Positions 42,515-56,600 of a stretch of 64,000 nt of DNA are shown in pieces; the stretch's first letter is position 1, and every line of letters starts with the position of its first letter. Location of the stretch: positions 1-64,000 of the forward strand of contig NW_002476406.1 in the NCBI RefSeq assembly GCF_000189635.1, given 5' to 3'. The translations under genes and the position numbers were made by a program. The notes under the pieces are model-generated. The model did no database searches, had not been told where the DNA came from, and saw nothing but the letters and a program-made list of their open reading frames with translations. This DNA comes from Tetrahymena thermophila SB210 (Eukaryota; Ciliophora; Oligohymenophorea; Hymenostomatida; Tetrahymenidae).

Positions 42515-45500
42515 TCACTGAACTACATCACTTCTTATTTCTCCAGTGAGGTAATTTTTAATATAAGAATTTTATAGTATTTAATCAATAGAAAAGAAGG
42601 TAAATAGATTCTTTATCTTATGGAAATTAAGACTAATCTCTTAATGAACCTTACTCCAGAGGTAGTAATAAATAATAACTAATATCAACAGTTAAAAACT
42701 AAATAGTATGTAAAAAATTGAATATAAAACTGTTGTTTAGTTTTGAATGTTTTGCTTAACAAGGGTTAAGCAAATAGATACAGAAGCATCTAATTCTGGA
42801 TTAATTTGACTTAGTGAATGAAGATTATTTTAGTCATCAAAATTTTATGCTAATTATAGAATATCACTAGAATCTTATTTCAAGAAAGTACTCAGTTGTT
42901 GGCATGTTTAAAATAAATACTGAGAAGACAAAACTAATCCCCTTTTGATTAAAAATTCATTTTCTTTTCCAGTACAATATTATGTTATATTCCCATGCGA
43001 TTATAATGTAAAGTTATCTATGAGATTTAAATTGTCGTTTAATACTTAGCAACTGTCGTTTGAGAGAATATTTGAAATTATTTTGGCTTCATTTTAATCA
43101 TCGCTAGCATAATTTGTCAATTGTTGTTAAAGTTGTTAAAATTAGTTATTTAAATCCTAATTTTTCTACAAAATAGAGAAAAAATCGTCAAAATATTATG
43201 ATGATAAATTATATTAATTAAAAGGAGGATTATTTTTAAAGATTTTCATATTGAGGTTAAGGTACATTTCAGAATAGCTTCTGTTAATCTAGAAATTTAT
43301 CTAACTAAGATTTTCAGCTAAATTTATTTAAAAAAATATTTTATTTATTTGATAGTTCCCAAAGAAGTATTATATTAAAGGCAAAACAATCAAGGCAACA
43401 TAGCAAATTGTAGTTAGAACAATGATTTGTATCTTTTAAGTATTTAGGGAAATAGTCTAGCTTATAGCTCTTTTTTTCTTTTTACTTTAGTCATCTACTA
43501 CTTTTGATAGCTGTTGGTTTCCATTTTAGGCTGATGTAAAAATAATCAAATCAACGAATTGCTTACCAGTTCCGAAATGAGTAGTAGCTTATCTCATTAT
43601 TTAATAATCATCTTTAGTTTTGGAAAATAAATGACCATTTTCTATATAATGCTCTTTAAGAGCAAAACATGTTTCTTCTAAGTATTCATCAAGCTTGTCT
43701 CTAGGATAGGTGCAAATTAGCTTAACAAAGTCTTTTTTTTTCTTCTCTACGATTAATACAATGGGTATGACAATTAAAATAGCCAATGTAATTACTATGA
43801 TATTAAAAATTAAATTATAATAAATCAAATTTACAAGTTAATTTAAACTGTTCCTAGAATCTTCTAAACTATTTTCAAAAGCTTGTTACAAAATTTATAT
43901 GAATTAAATAAAGTTGCTATAGACAGGGACTTGAGCATCTGGCTCACTTGGGCTTAGTATATATTAATATCCAAAGACAAGGATTGATTATATCCATATA
44001 AAGAATGACACATCAGTCAAAATGTTATCATAATTTTTAAACTAAGATTTGAAATTGTCAATAAAATTAGCTCCATTTTCATCCTGTTTTAGACCCATTA
44101 ATAAAGCAATATTTTATTTAAATTATTACAAATTATATAATTCGATTTATTAATAATTTGAGAATTCTGATTTTAAATTCAAAATATGTATACTTGTAAT
44201 ACCTGACTAATAAAAGCGAGTCTATTCAACTTTATGAGTGACTTAATTGGTACTGTTAATGATATCATAAAATAGCATACAGTTTTCAAATTTTAAATTT
44301 TAATTGAGCATAAAATTAACAAAGAAACCTAAAAATAAAATTGGGATGATGAGAGAAACAAACGAGCAGCTTTAACCTATCTGTATGAAGTACCTAGCAA
44401 TTTTAGGAGCTCTGCTATCAAGAATCTATTTCTTTAGTTATTATTTTTCATGGTTAAGATCTTTAACTGAAGAAATTTATGACTGTTAATCTATTAAAAA
44501 TATATCTCCATCCATTTATTTCATGTAATTCTTTTCATCTGCATCATCATTTCCATCATTAGACTGTGTTGATGGATTAAAGTAATTATTATTCAAGTCT
44601 TTATTAGCAAATTCTTTAACAAAAACGTCATTAAGTTAGAGATTAGATTCAGCATTTGTTAATTCTTAATCATTAAAAGATTTTAGTTTAATTTTAAATT
44701 GAAGATTTTTATAAATATTGCTGTTAGAGTATTATAAATAATCCTTCATTTATTCTCTAAACTACTCCATCCTATTAAAATAATATAAATATAAATTAAT
44801 AATAGCCAATCAAATCTACTATTTTTAAACTTAAGCTATTAAGAATTTTAATTTAAAATAAAAAATATGTTTTATTTTATTAAATATTTTTATTTATAAA
44901 TATTCATACGAAATTAAAAACTATATTTTAATTAATTAAACAAATATTTAAAATTTTTTGTTTTATAAAAATCTAAAAACATAATTTATAAGTTAGATTA
45001 AATAATATTATAAAATTATTTAAAATTCAATGAATATTAAATAAAAAGTGAATGAATTTTGATTAAATAAAAAAAATATAAATTCTTTACTGATTAGATG
45101 AATTTGGGATATTTGGATTTTGTCTGTTACTTAGAAGAGTAAAATTGTCTATTTGGTTAGATGAAAGAGTTGAAAGCATAGGACTTCTATAATTATCCTA
45201 AGAAAGTAATTGCTCCTCAACAATTTAATCCAATTATGTCTTAGAGTATCTAAAATATAGAAAATAATAAAAGTTAAATTTTGCTCAATTTCAAATTTAT
45301 TTTATTTACTTTTGTGAATATACTTCTGGAGTTTTGCTATTCTTTGGTGTTTCAATATCTCGTGATGTAATAGATATTCTATCAGTTAACTTAAAATCAA
45401 CAAACTAATTTTCAAGTGTAAAGTTATAATTAATACTATTTCTATTTAAATTAGGTGAATTTTATTTTCTTTAAGGAGAGTTGGCTGTATTAAATTAAGA

Positions 45501-48500
45501 TTAGTAAAAATCTCTTCTATTTTAACTGATAATTGGACTAAATACTTATGAAGCGGGTTTTGTTTCGTCTAAATTAAATTAATTATTTTAGACTTAACAT
45601 AAAGAATACTATTTTGTAAATTTTGATTCTGGACTTTGCTAACTTAAGTAAGAGAGAGATTAATTTATATTCAAATCCAGTTTTATGTTCAACTAATTTT
45701 AAATTTCTTTTTTAAGGTCATTTAGTTTTTCTAATATTTCTGAATACTCTCTAATTTTATTGACTTTTCTAAATTCAACAAAAATTACTGATACACCTAT
45801 CGATGTATCTATTCTCTCTACTCTTAAAGATACGTTATAAAACTTAAACTAATCTAATTTTATTAAGAGCATGAACAGCTCTTCAGATTCAGATTTTAAA
45901 TCTATCAGCTTTGTTTTTCTAAATTTAGAAACCAAATCGTTCTCTACAGGAACACACATAATTGTATCAACATAACCAGGCTATTTTGCATAAGAATTTT
46001 GTTGAACCATTAAGCCAACTAATGGAATGATTCTACAAGTATCTATGTTTTCTATTTTTTCTAAAAAATAGATTAAAAATTAATTATTTTAAAAATGATT
46101 TACTTTTGTTTTGCTGAAAAATATGTTAAAATCCTAGTTTAAAAATTCTTTCTGTAACATCTAAAATTCCTCCTTCAGTTTCACATAAAAAGTAATCAAA
46201 ATCTTTATTGACTTCTTAAAAATATCCATTGACACCAAAATCTACTCCTTGATATATCTCTAATTTTGTTCTTGCATGAACTGGAAACATAAATCCATTC
46301 TTCCTCTTTCCAAAACCAAAAATGATACCTTTTTTTAAATTTACCATATTACCTCTTTCAACAAAGTGTCTTAAAGAATCATCATGAATTCCTGCTATGC
46401 AATCAGGCATCATCATATTACAGCTCTTTCCAATTACATCTTAAGCTCTAATTTTTTTAATAATTGTAATTGTAAAAGCAAATAATATTTTATATCAATA
46501 ATTCAAAAACAAAGCATAGAAAAATGAAGGGGGACATAAGCTAATAAAAATTATAAGTATAAAAATAATTTAAAAATTTAAGGTTGATAAATTATTAAAA
46601 ATATAAAAATATTTTTTGATTTGAAAACCCTAGAAAAAGTTAATCTTAAAATATTTAAATTAATAGAAAATAATCATTAATTATTTAAAAATAAATAAAA
46701 TATGAGAGAAAAATTATTGATTTATATACTTAACTCCAAAAAGAATTTCAAAAGATTTAGATGCCCTCTTAATAAATCCTAAATTTTCAATCAAAGTGAT
46801 GAATACCATACAAGATTTGTGATTAAATAGATCAATACCATAATCTTCTTCTTTTAAAAAAGTTTTCATAACTTATTTAGATTCTTTGATAAACTTTGAA
46901 AATTTTCTTCTTTAGATGTCAAAATTTTGTGTAAATATTTAAGCTAAACTAATCACATACTTTGAATTAGGATATATGTCAAATAAACTAGTTATCTTTA
47001 ATGATAGTTTTTTTTAGTTTTCTAAGAAGTTCCAAAATTTATGAACAAGAAAATTTAAATCTATAAGATCTTAGTTCAAATAAATGAATAAGTCCCTCTT
47101 TTCAATTAAACAGTCACGAATTAAAATAGATACTTCTTCTGTTAAGTCAGAGAAATCAATTACAGACATCATATTTAGCCTTTGGTTTTAAATTGAGGAT
47201 TTTTTCCAAAAAAAACTAAAAGATTGTAAGCAGGCATGATAAATCTCTTGCAGAGTATACTAATTTTTATAAATAGTGGCAGATTTATTAGATTTATTAA
47301 GCTCTTAAATTAATTCAACAAAGGATTTTGTTGGAATTTATTAAATTTCTATCAAAAAGTAAAAATAGCTAAATTTGAGCTTCTCATAGTTTCTGTTTTT
47401 ATCTTGGAAGTTCTTCGCCAAAAAATTATTATACCTATTAATGAGAAAATTTATAAATGAATAAAATAATTTCTAATAATTTAATTTTTTTATTTACAAT
47501 TAAGAAATAAGGAGACACAAAAACTAATTACGAGTTTGCTGATCAAAGAGAGATTGAAAATTAGATTAATCTTAATCTTTGAAATCATTGCAAAAGCATT
47601 TTTTATTGATACAGTTATTGACATGATCTGTATATATCCGGTCAAACATCATTCCTTTAGCCTCCTACAAATAATCTAGTAAATCCATGTCAATTAGATT
47701 TGAAATATGTCTACAGAAATAATCTAGATTGAAATAATCTTCTCTATTATTTTTTTTTTGTTAGCCTTTGGGTTATTAATTTATAAAATGATCCATTCCA
47801 TACTTAATTATTTTTTGAACTTTTTTTTCTTGAACATATTCAGAAAGCTTCCATATTAAAGGTAGTATACATAAAATCAAAATACTTGAATCTAAAGATT
47901 AATTTAGTCTTGTATCTTCAACAAAAGTGGTACAAAACCAAAATAAAAAACAAATGATGGAATAAATGATATTCAGTCTAGATAAAAGATCATCTCTATA
48001 AGAGACAAACATAACTGAGTAAATTATTTTTTAGACTATCAGTGCTCCTATAAACCATTAAACTATGTCCACTTCTAAACCTTCAAGGAAACAGATTAGT
48101 GTTTCTTCTATAAAGTTTATCAGATAGTAAAAGCTATCTTCCCTGGCTAAATAATCTTAGTATTTAAAGGTGTAGCTGAAATCATGTAGAACTATAAAAA
48201 TAGAAGTTAAAGTAGAACAAAAAAAGTTAATTAAAGCCAAATAAAGAAAAGAATTAGTTGTGTTCTCAGATTTGATTGTGTACACAATGCTAAGTGTCAC
48301 TATAAAATGAAACAAATACAGGTAGCATTTTAAAAATATTGATACATATTTTGTAGCTAATATTTTTATTTGAGCAAGCAAATTACTTTTTAGATAAGAT
48401 AATAGAAGTAGAAGAATTATTGTTAGTATTTGGAATCCAAGTGAAATTACAACTACATACTCATAAGGTTTTATGCCTGAGGTTTGCTTCAATTAATCAA

Positions 48501-48834
48501 AGTTTTAGTTTTTTATGACATTTGAACCTCTGAATTTATCAATGAATTCAAAAATATATTTCATAATAATGTCGCCTGAAATTATTTTTTGTTCATTGTT
48601 GTAATCATAAAGTAGACATAAAAACTGAAGATAATATACAGTTATTAAAATAATTGAAAAGGGCTTTGACCTTTAAAAGGAGTTAAATATTTCATTAATT
48701 TAGAACAGATATAAATTTTTTATCTAAGAAAAACACCTATTTTATTTATCCCTACTCTCCTTTCTCTAATCTGCTTGTTTATTAAATTCATTTTAAAGTT
48801 TTTTATTTTATTTTGCATTTGCTTGCTAATTCAT
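42515..48834 (-). CDS. PAS-containing multi-pass protein, TmcB-like, copy 1
   Basis: About 1,850 residues. The start at 48832-48834 gives MNQQANAKQNKKLQ, in the frame that continues into the first membrane helix. The N-terminal half has about seven helices (KPFSIILITVYYLQFLCLLY, YVVVISLGFQILTIILLLLL, others to ~47850). A soluble region leads to a PAS domain at about 46720-46110 (DVIGKSCNMMMPDCIAGIHD, then KNGFMFPVHA). A Ser/Asn-rich linker comes next, then four or five more helices (44400-42600), ending FFSIDQILQNSYIKNYL and stop TGA 42515-42517. Splicing is supported by phase at ~47434-47505, ~46450-46728, ~46056-46106, ~45253-45308 and 44772-45090. This layout matches the large ciliate family resembling Dictyostelium TmcB. 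A sensory or channel role is suggested by family only. Its paralogue is at 60041. Confidence 0.82.
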
Positions 48835-49257
48835 TTGTGTATAATTTTTACTATCCTTTTTATTTCAATTCCAAAACAAAAATAGTCAATTTTTTATTTA
48901 TCAATTAAAAAATTTTTTTAAACAATAAAAAAAATAATCTTCAAATTTTATTTTAGTTGTTAGGCTCAAAAATTATGACAATATTGTTAATAATACCTCA
49001 TCAATAAAGCATTAATGAAAAAATATTAAAGTATTTTTTTAGGTGAAAAATTTATTTAATTTATTATTTATAAATGAGTTTGTATTTTTTGATATAAAAA
49101 AACTGAATTATTTAAATTTTTATTCAGTTAATCAAATGCAGTTTATAAATAACAGATAATTATAAATATGATTTTTATTTATTAATCACTATAATTAAAT
49201 AATAAAAAACAATAATCTTTTTATTTTTACGATATAAAAGCCATTTTAATTATTTTT
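48835..49257. other. Intergenic, AT-rich
   Basis: Spacer between PreP (3' end) and the PAS/TmcB-like start. No features are visible beyond A/T tracts. Confidence 0.5.
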
Positions 49258-52200
49258 TCAATTTTCTTCATTTTCTTATTCATCTTTTTAAGGAGTAAAA
49301 CCTGGGACAGGTTCTTCAACACTATAACCTGATTTTTCTATTTCGTCTAAATCTGCTAATTCACTACCAAAAATAACTTTAGAGCATTCATTTTTCTCTA
49401 TCTTCCTTTGTACATGTTCTCTTGCAACCCTAATTATATTCTTTTAAAAATTTTAAACAAAAGAAAATGATTTTTAATTTTACCTCTCTGTTAGCATCTA
49501 TTATTCCTTATCTATACTTTGCTCTTTCTATATCAGAAACTCCTATAATTAAATATAAATATAAAATTAATTTTATTTTTAGTTGGAAATTTTAAATAAA
49601 TACCTTCTAAAGCATAAGAAAGGCCCTTATCTTGTGGATTTATGATCTTGTCATACTTGCTGAATAAACTTAGTTTGCTTTCTTTTAAATTCTCTTCACT
49701 TAAATTGAAAAAAAATTAATATTTTTGCTTGTATAAAATATTCAATTTACTTAAATTGTCCATCAGCAATCATTTTTACACCCTTAGCATATGCTTCAAT
49801 TGTTTAAAGAATATTAGGATCTCTGTAGCTAAAGAAATTCATCACACCATCTTAAAGTTTACATCCGCTACCATAAGCTCCACCTTTTTCTCTTATTTCA
49901 GTATGAAGAACTGAAGTTGCAACTAATTCAGCTTTATTTATATATTTTAAAAATATTTATAAATTTGTTAGTATTAAAAATTTTTAATTATATTACCAAA
50001 GAGATTTAATACAGGTGTATCAGGGTGAGTATAGTGAGGAACTTCTAAAGATTGAATACAATAGTTAACTTGCATAGGTAAAGTGAAAAACTTGTTGATA
50101 TACTTTCTTTAGAAAGGATTGGGATAATCCTCATCAAAGTAAAGAGGTTCATTTTTTGTTTTAAAAGCAGGATAAGCAAATGAGAAGTTGTCAACCATAC
50201 GAGTTATATTGTTATAAATTTAATCAAAATTCTTTTGATCACCGTGCACAATAAACTTTATTTTGTGCTTTTTAATCATATAATCGATAATGCAGTGCAT
50301 CTAGAAACAAAGATCATCCAAATATAACTTGCTTTAAGATTTGAAAAAGTTGGATGAGTAATTGCACAAAAATCTTGTCTATTTTTATAAAATTTTTTAA
50401 TTTTTAAAAATATTTAAAAAATCTATTATACGTTTTTAAGCTTTTCCTTCATAAAGAAGTTTTCTCTAAGTGATGCACTACCAACACTAAATGCATATTG
50501 CATAGATTGGTCAATGATAGAATTAGCAACTTCATTACTTGTGTTTCTTAAAATTGTGCTTATATTTGTCATATCATTGAAATCAGGAGCTAAATTATTT
50601 TTTTAAAGAAAATTTCATAAATATTACTATATAATATTTAATTAAAATTTTAGTAGAAAATTTAATTTTATTATCATAAAATGAATAAATAATTTACAAG
50701 TGAGGAGTTCTTAAAGAAGTTCGAACATGTGTTCAATATTTCTGTCAATACAAGCAACATTCAAAAGAGCATAATTGAAAGGACCGTTAGGGTCATCATT
50801 ATTGTTAATACGATTGCTAGATTAGAAATCAAATGAAAAATTAGTAGTGTAAAGACTCATTTATTTATGGAACTCGTCGTGTTTCATTTATTTGGTACCT
50901 ATCCTAGTAATAAATGTGCAGAATAAATCAAGGTATTATCTAATGAATAAAGGCACTCTTTCTAAATCGAATTAGATTCTTAAAAATGTCAAGCCATTAG
51001 TGTTTTAATTGGTAAAGTAAATGGGGATATCTTTGTAAGTAGTTTATTTAAACTCAGTAGATTCTACTTCCCTATCAATATCAGAAACTTCCAAAGTTGG
51101 TAAACAAGAATAATCTTCATTTTTATTAGATTGTTCTTTTTCAAGAGTTTTATTGTCTTCCTTAATTTGTTAAATTTATTCTTATGTGAGCTAAGCTTGG
51201 ATATTTTTTAACTTTTAAGATTCAATTTAGGCTTATTCTTGATGGTAATTTGAGTCAGCCTTCATGACAATTTTTACTTGATGTTTATTATTCAAAAAAT
51301 ACTTATCAATAAGTTTTTACAAATACTTCTCTTCAAATATTTTCTTTCTTAAAGTTTAAATATTTTCAGTGACTTTTAAAGCCTTAGAAACATCTCCATC
51401 GTGAATAATCTAAGTCATTAACATCTAAATTAACATAATTCCAAAGTTATCTTTAGGTATTTTAGCACCAATTTCAATTTAATGAAGAGCTCCTTCTATC
51501 ATTTCTGTTTTTGAAAAAGAATTTCATTAATTTTTAAATATTTTTAATTTTCATAACATTTTAAAAAATGCTAAAGTAAATAACTAATTTTAATTATACC
51601 TTCATCAAAACCTTCTTCTGAAATTTGCTTGAGAGTATCAAAAATAATTTTTTCTACTGTCTCAGTATCTTATTCACTAATACCTTTATTTAAAATATAA
51701 AATACATTTAATAATTTTATTTTTGTAGAACAATTTACATACCCTAAACACCAAGATTAAATAAGCCTTCTCTGTAATGCATTTCAAATCCATTTCCAGG
51801 AGAGTAGCTGGGTGCAACTCCTGATTCTAAAAGTGCTTTGTATAAAGGAGAATTAGCAGTATCGCATAAGAGATAACTTAAAAGATTTAAAGCATTTCCT
51901 TCAATTTAATCTTAGGTTAAATCGTTACATAAAAAAGAAATACTCATTTTTACTTATTTATCTTTATCTAATGCTACTGGATCTTCAGGACCTTTTAAAA
52001 CATATTCTTCTCTCTTTTCTAATCTTTTGGAAGGTTTGACAGAGCTGTCAAAGTTGTTAAGCTTTTAGAATTTATTAAAATAGTTTTCATTGATGTATTT
52101 AAGGTTTTCAGTGAAGTCAAGATCACCATATGAAAAAATCTTAGAATTAGTAGGATGATAGAACTTATTGTAGAAGTCTTTTATTTCTTAATAACTGAGA

Positions 52201-53005
52201 TCAGTAATACTCTTTGGATCTCCACCATAATTGTGATTATAAACTGAATCTTTAATGCTGTGCTTTGCTAAAGATTCAGAGAAAATATTTTCTGAAGATT
52301 AATAGACACCCTTCATTTCATTAAAAACAACACCTTTGTATTATAAATCACCAGTTTCTTCATCAAAGTCATAGCGCCAACCTTCCTATTAGAAATCACT
52401 TTTTTTAAGAAGAGGACTAAAAGTGTTAGCAAGATAAACCTCCATCAAATTTTTGAAATCTTTAGAGTTTTATGAACTAAAAGGATAGCAAGTAAAGTCA
52501 GGACCTGTCCATGCATTCATATAAGTATTTAATGATCTCTTAATCATTTTAAAAAAGGGATCGCGTACAGGGTATTTCTCACCTTATTAATTAATACATT
52601 TTGTTGAATATTATACACACATATTTTAAAGGACAATCAAAAATAAGAAAAATGCTTACTTCCGCAGCATGTGAGATGCTCAAGAATATGAGGAGTACCT
52701 TTATCATCATGAGGAGTTGTTCTAAATATAACAGCTAAGCAGTTATTCTTATCTTTAGTATCGAAATGGATGAATTTTGCATCTGTTTGTAAATGGGTTA
52801 GGTAATATGCAGTAATATTGAAATCATTAATATTTTCTATTTTCTGTACTTAAAATCCATGAATTTAGTCACCCTCTTTAAGATTATATTCAGCTTTTGT
52901 TCTCTCTTTCAAGGAGCTGCTAAATTAGTTGAATATTTGCTAAGCTAACTTAGTTTATTTCTAGTTTTATTGGTAATTTAAACTCTTTTGTAAAATTCTA
53001 ATCAT
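49258..53005 (-). CDS. PITRM1: Presequence protease (PreP/PITRM1, peptidase M16C)
   Basis: Zinc metalloprotease that degrades mitochondrial targeting peptides and other short peptides in the matrix. The inverted zinc motif HxxEH is read as HILEH (about 52673-52690), followed by CCG, intron, then [10 protein letters not shown] and [18 protein letters not shown], a signature of this subfamily. The distal region NEMKGVYQSSENIFS supplies the expected downstream Glu. The C-terminal homologous half is present, including ALHQIEIGAK. The start at 53003-53005 begins [19 protein letters not shown], basic and free of acidic residues, consistent with a mitochondrial presequence. Stop TGA is 49258-49260. 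Several short introns are present (for example ~52592-52661). Predicted length is just under 1,000 residues, normal for the family. It is the clearest housekeeping gene in the window and sits between the two channel/PAS gene pairs. Confidence 0.93.
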
Positions 53006-53696
53006 CTCGCTATGCTTTTTGTAAATAATATTTTTTGATAATATCAAATAAAAATTGAATGTTTATTAATCTTATATGTCTAATATGAGCAAATATCAAA
53101 ACTAGGACTTTCTATAGAATTTTCTTGCAAAATTAAAAACCATAAATGTAAGGAATAAATAATCTGTATCTTTAAATAATTTTATGTTGTAGATTAAATA
53201 AAAATTGATTAAAAGAATTTTTTAATACTAATTTTTAAAAGATTGTTTGTAAATAAATCGATTTTTTTTTAGAAAGAAATTATTTTTATTGAGATAAATT
53301 TGAAATAATTTAAAGTGCTTTGATATTAATAAAGCAATTAAGATATTTATTTAAATTAAGATAATTTAATAAGTGAAATTTAATAAAACTTCATTTTTAA
53401 TTTGAAATTTATAATATTTAAATATTAATTTTTAGATATTTTAACTTGTTTTTAATAATTTTAAGTTAAATTGTTAAATAAATAGTATTTATTAAATTTA
53501 TTAAGGAAATATATAAAACAAATTAATGTTTTTGATTAATTATAATAAAACTAAAACTTAAATTTGTTTTGTTTTATTTGACAAATAATTTTATTTTAGT
53601 TCATTTATATATTTATTTTTTAAAGCTTATTTGATTATATTTTTTTAAAATATTAACTAACCATTATGTGAATAAATAAAAATATTCTTTAATTTC
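53006..53696. other. Intergenic, AT-rich
   Basis: Presumed promoter of PreP and 3' flank of channel 2. Dominated by A/T tracts; nothing distinctive seen. Confidence 0.5.
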
Positions 53697-56600
53697 TCAA
53701 TTTATCATTGGTTTAAAATGTGAAGGGATTATAGACCCCCGTAGAAATTTTTTTTTTCTAGAAAAAGGGCTATGGTTTTTAAAGCTTTTTTATTGTTGAA
53801 TTTTTTTAATGTTTTAATGTGTATTGTATTTTTTAATAATTGTCTCAGAATTATATTTAGGAAAGTATTTTGTGAAATTTTTTAGTGTTTCAAAATTCTA
53901 GTAAAAATAAAGTCTATGGTCAACATTATTCAGCTGAACTTCCTGCTAAAATTAATCATATGTATAAATGCCACCAATTTTTTGAGTTTATTTTCTTGGA
54001 GCTTTCATCCTCGAATGCTGACTCTCAGCTTGGATCTAAACTATTTTACCAAAAGATTGTATTGGTCTTTTTAAGTTAGAAGAATCTCCTCTATCTCTTC
54101 TACTAGATTTATTTGTTAGCTCTTTAACACTATCTTTTAGATTAGAATCTATAATAGGGTTCTCATTTTATTGCAAGATATTTTAAAAAGATGGAACTTT
54201 TATTTACGAATAATTTTAAAAATTTTGCTATTGAATAAAGTGGTTGCTGCTTTACTAAATTATTTAATTAATGTTATTTTCCATAGAATTAATATTAGAA
54301 TACGCCAAAGGCATGTTGTTTTATTATGCTATTGCATCTAAATATGAGTTCATAGATTAAGAAATCTCATTGCTATGTTACTTTTCTAACTCATTCTAAT
54401 ATAAATTAACATTATTAAGCAGCTGATTTAACTCTATTGGAATCAAAGGATTTTCATCTTCATATTAATCTTATTTTGGTATGATAATACCATCTTAAGC
54501 AATTAATTCTGGCAATTCTTATACAAATTTTTCATCTTCGTAGGCCATGATTTAACTTTTAAATTGTTAATACTCTGGATAGTATTAAGCAGATAAAATA
54601 AATCTAAAGTTTCTAATATTTTCTTTAACATCATTCAAATAAGAACAACTAAATTTTTCTTTCTTTTTTCTAACAAATGTTTTTCTGTTTTCTTGTATCT
54701 CAATGTGGTTATATCTAAGTATAGTGTTGGCTTTCGAAATATTATTTGTAATTAATGGACAATTTTCTATAGAATGACTATATTTTTGGCAAGAATAACA
54801 CTTTTGATCTAAATATTACTATCCGAAAGTAATTTCATCTTTTAATTCACAAAACTTCTCATAATCTTTCTAGTTTTTGCTTAAAATTTCTTTAAAATCC
54901 TTCATTTCAAAATAAAATAATGAGGTAGCTGTTTTTTCACTTGATTTTATATGGTAAGTGTATTCACTTTCGTTAAATGCATTTCTTAAACCAATGCATT
55001 CTCCTATTTTTAAAGTTAATTTTATTAAATATTAAATTAATTTAATCATAAAAGATTTTATTAAGAGAATTGCAGATTAATAAATTTTGAGTAACTTAAT
55101 CTCAAAAGTTTTTAAATTGTAATTTAGAATTCATTTACCTTATTTTTTTATTTCCTAAAAGACTACTGGAGATCTATTTGGTGTCTCTATAATTATTTCT
55201 AGTTATCCGTAAAGCAAGAAATACACTCTTTCTTCTTGAGTTCCTTTTTAAATTAAATATTCGTTTGGATAGAGATGTTTTTCCTTTATTTTTAAGGACA
55301 ATTCGTCCAAACTTTCTTTGCTAAAGTTAATGCTAAGAATTTTATTTTACTGAATAATTTTTCCAAAATATTCAATATAAATTTAATCTGTTAAATTTTT
55401 TGGGATTTGTTCAAACAAAATATCTATTGTTTGCTTATTTTTTTAATCAAGATTATATGAGAAATCTAAGTATTCTAAAACCTTTTTATATTAATTAATA
55501 ATTGAAATTAAATAAAATTTTCAAAACCAAAAATATTAAATTCACTTAATTAAAATATATTTAAAAGAATATTTTTTATAGATTCTTAATATGCTAAGAA
55601 AAGGTTTTTGATTTAAGAAAATAATCTTTTGAAAAAGGTAAAATTTAAAATGATAAAAATAAATATTAGAGCTGTTTTTTTTTGTGGAAATATTTTTTAC
55701 TTCTATTTATAGTGATTTATCAATGTTTCTATCATTTAAGTAAGACACTATGTCTTGCTTTCTCTTTTAGATGTTGGAGTGTTTAGTTGATCTTTCTTGC
55801 AAAATATGACCAATTGTATTCATAACATAACCAAATATAGCAGAGGAGCAAAGAGTCATAAATATAACATATATTCTTTCGTTTGAGGAAGTAGGATATA
55901 TATCACCATAACCAACTGTCATCATAGTAATAAATGCAAAGTATTGGCTGGCTATATAAATAGATACCCAGTTATTATCTTGTGATAAATTAGGTAGTTA
56001 TAGCCAAGTTTTAGAATCAGGATTTAATTAAAGCTCTTTATACGCTATGTAATGAAAGCCGCATCCTGTTATTTAACCTATAAGAAGTAATGTTATAAAT
56101 AGCAGAGAAAGTTCATATAAAGTAGGATATTTGCGGATTATCTAAAAGTAATTGTCTGTTCTTTCAATTATTCTTTTTAGTTTTACAATGTAACCATAAA
56201 ATAGCCAGCATAAAATATTATGATATTTATTAAAAATAAATATGATGAGCAAATCAAAAAATAAATAGGTCTTTGCATAATTAACAATAATTTATTTTCT
56301 GTCTAGTATTAGTATTCCTTACTAATAGTAACCCTTTATAAAGGATATAATTATATTAACTATTTAAAATAATAATATGGTATAGGTGAGAGGTAACAAA
56401 TCTACGTTAAAGCTTATGTTAATTGGAATAAAAAAAAAGTATGTCAATATACTTAGTCCATAAAAAATATCCCACAAAGCGCATCCAAAAGTCTCAGGAT
56501 TAAGAACTGGTATGCAACATTGTAGTTTTTTTAGCATCAGTAATTTTGAGTATATAGACATTTAATTAAAAGAAGATAATAACTTTTCTTAGTTATACTC

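Noticed and set aside
42515..44771. A separate gene starting at MEQFREQMKDYLQ
   Set aside because: That Met directly follows a splice acceptor whose phase joins it to the PAS-linker exon (intron 44772-45090). The two-part layout matches copy 2, where the same junction is one continuous exon.
48157..48834. Start at the downstream-frame ATG reading MNLINKQIRERR
   Set aside because: That frame hits TGA before the first membrane helix. The frame from 48834 continues unbroken into conserved helices.
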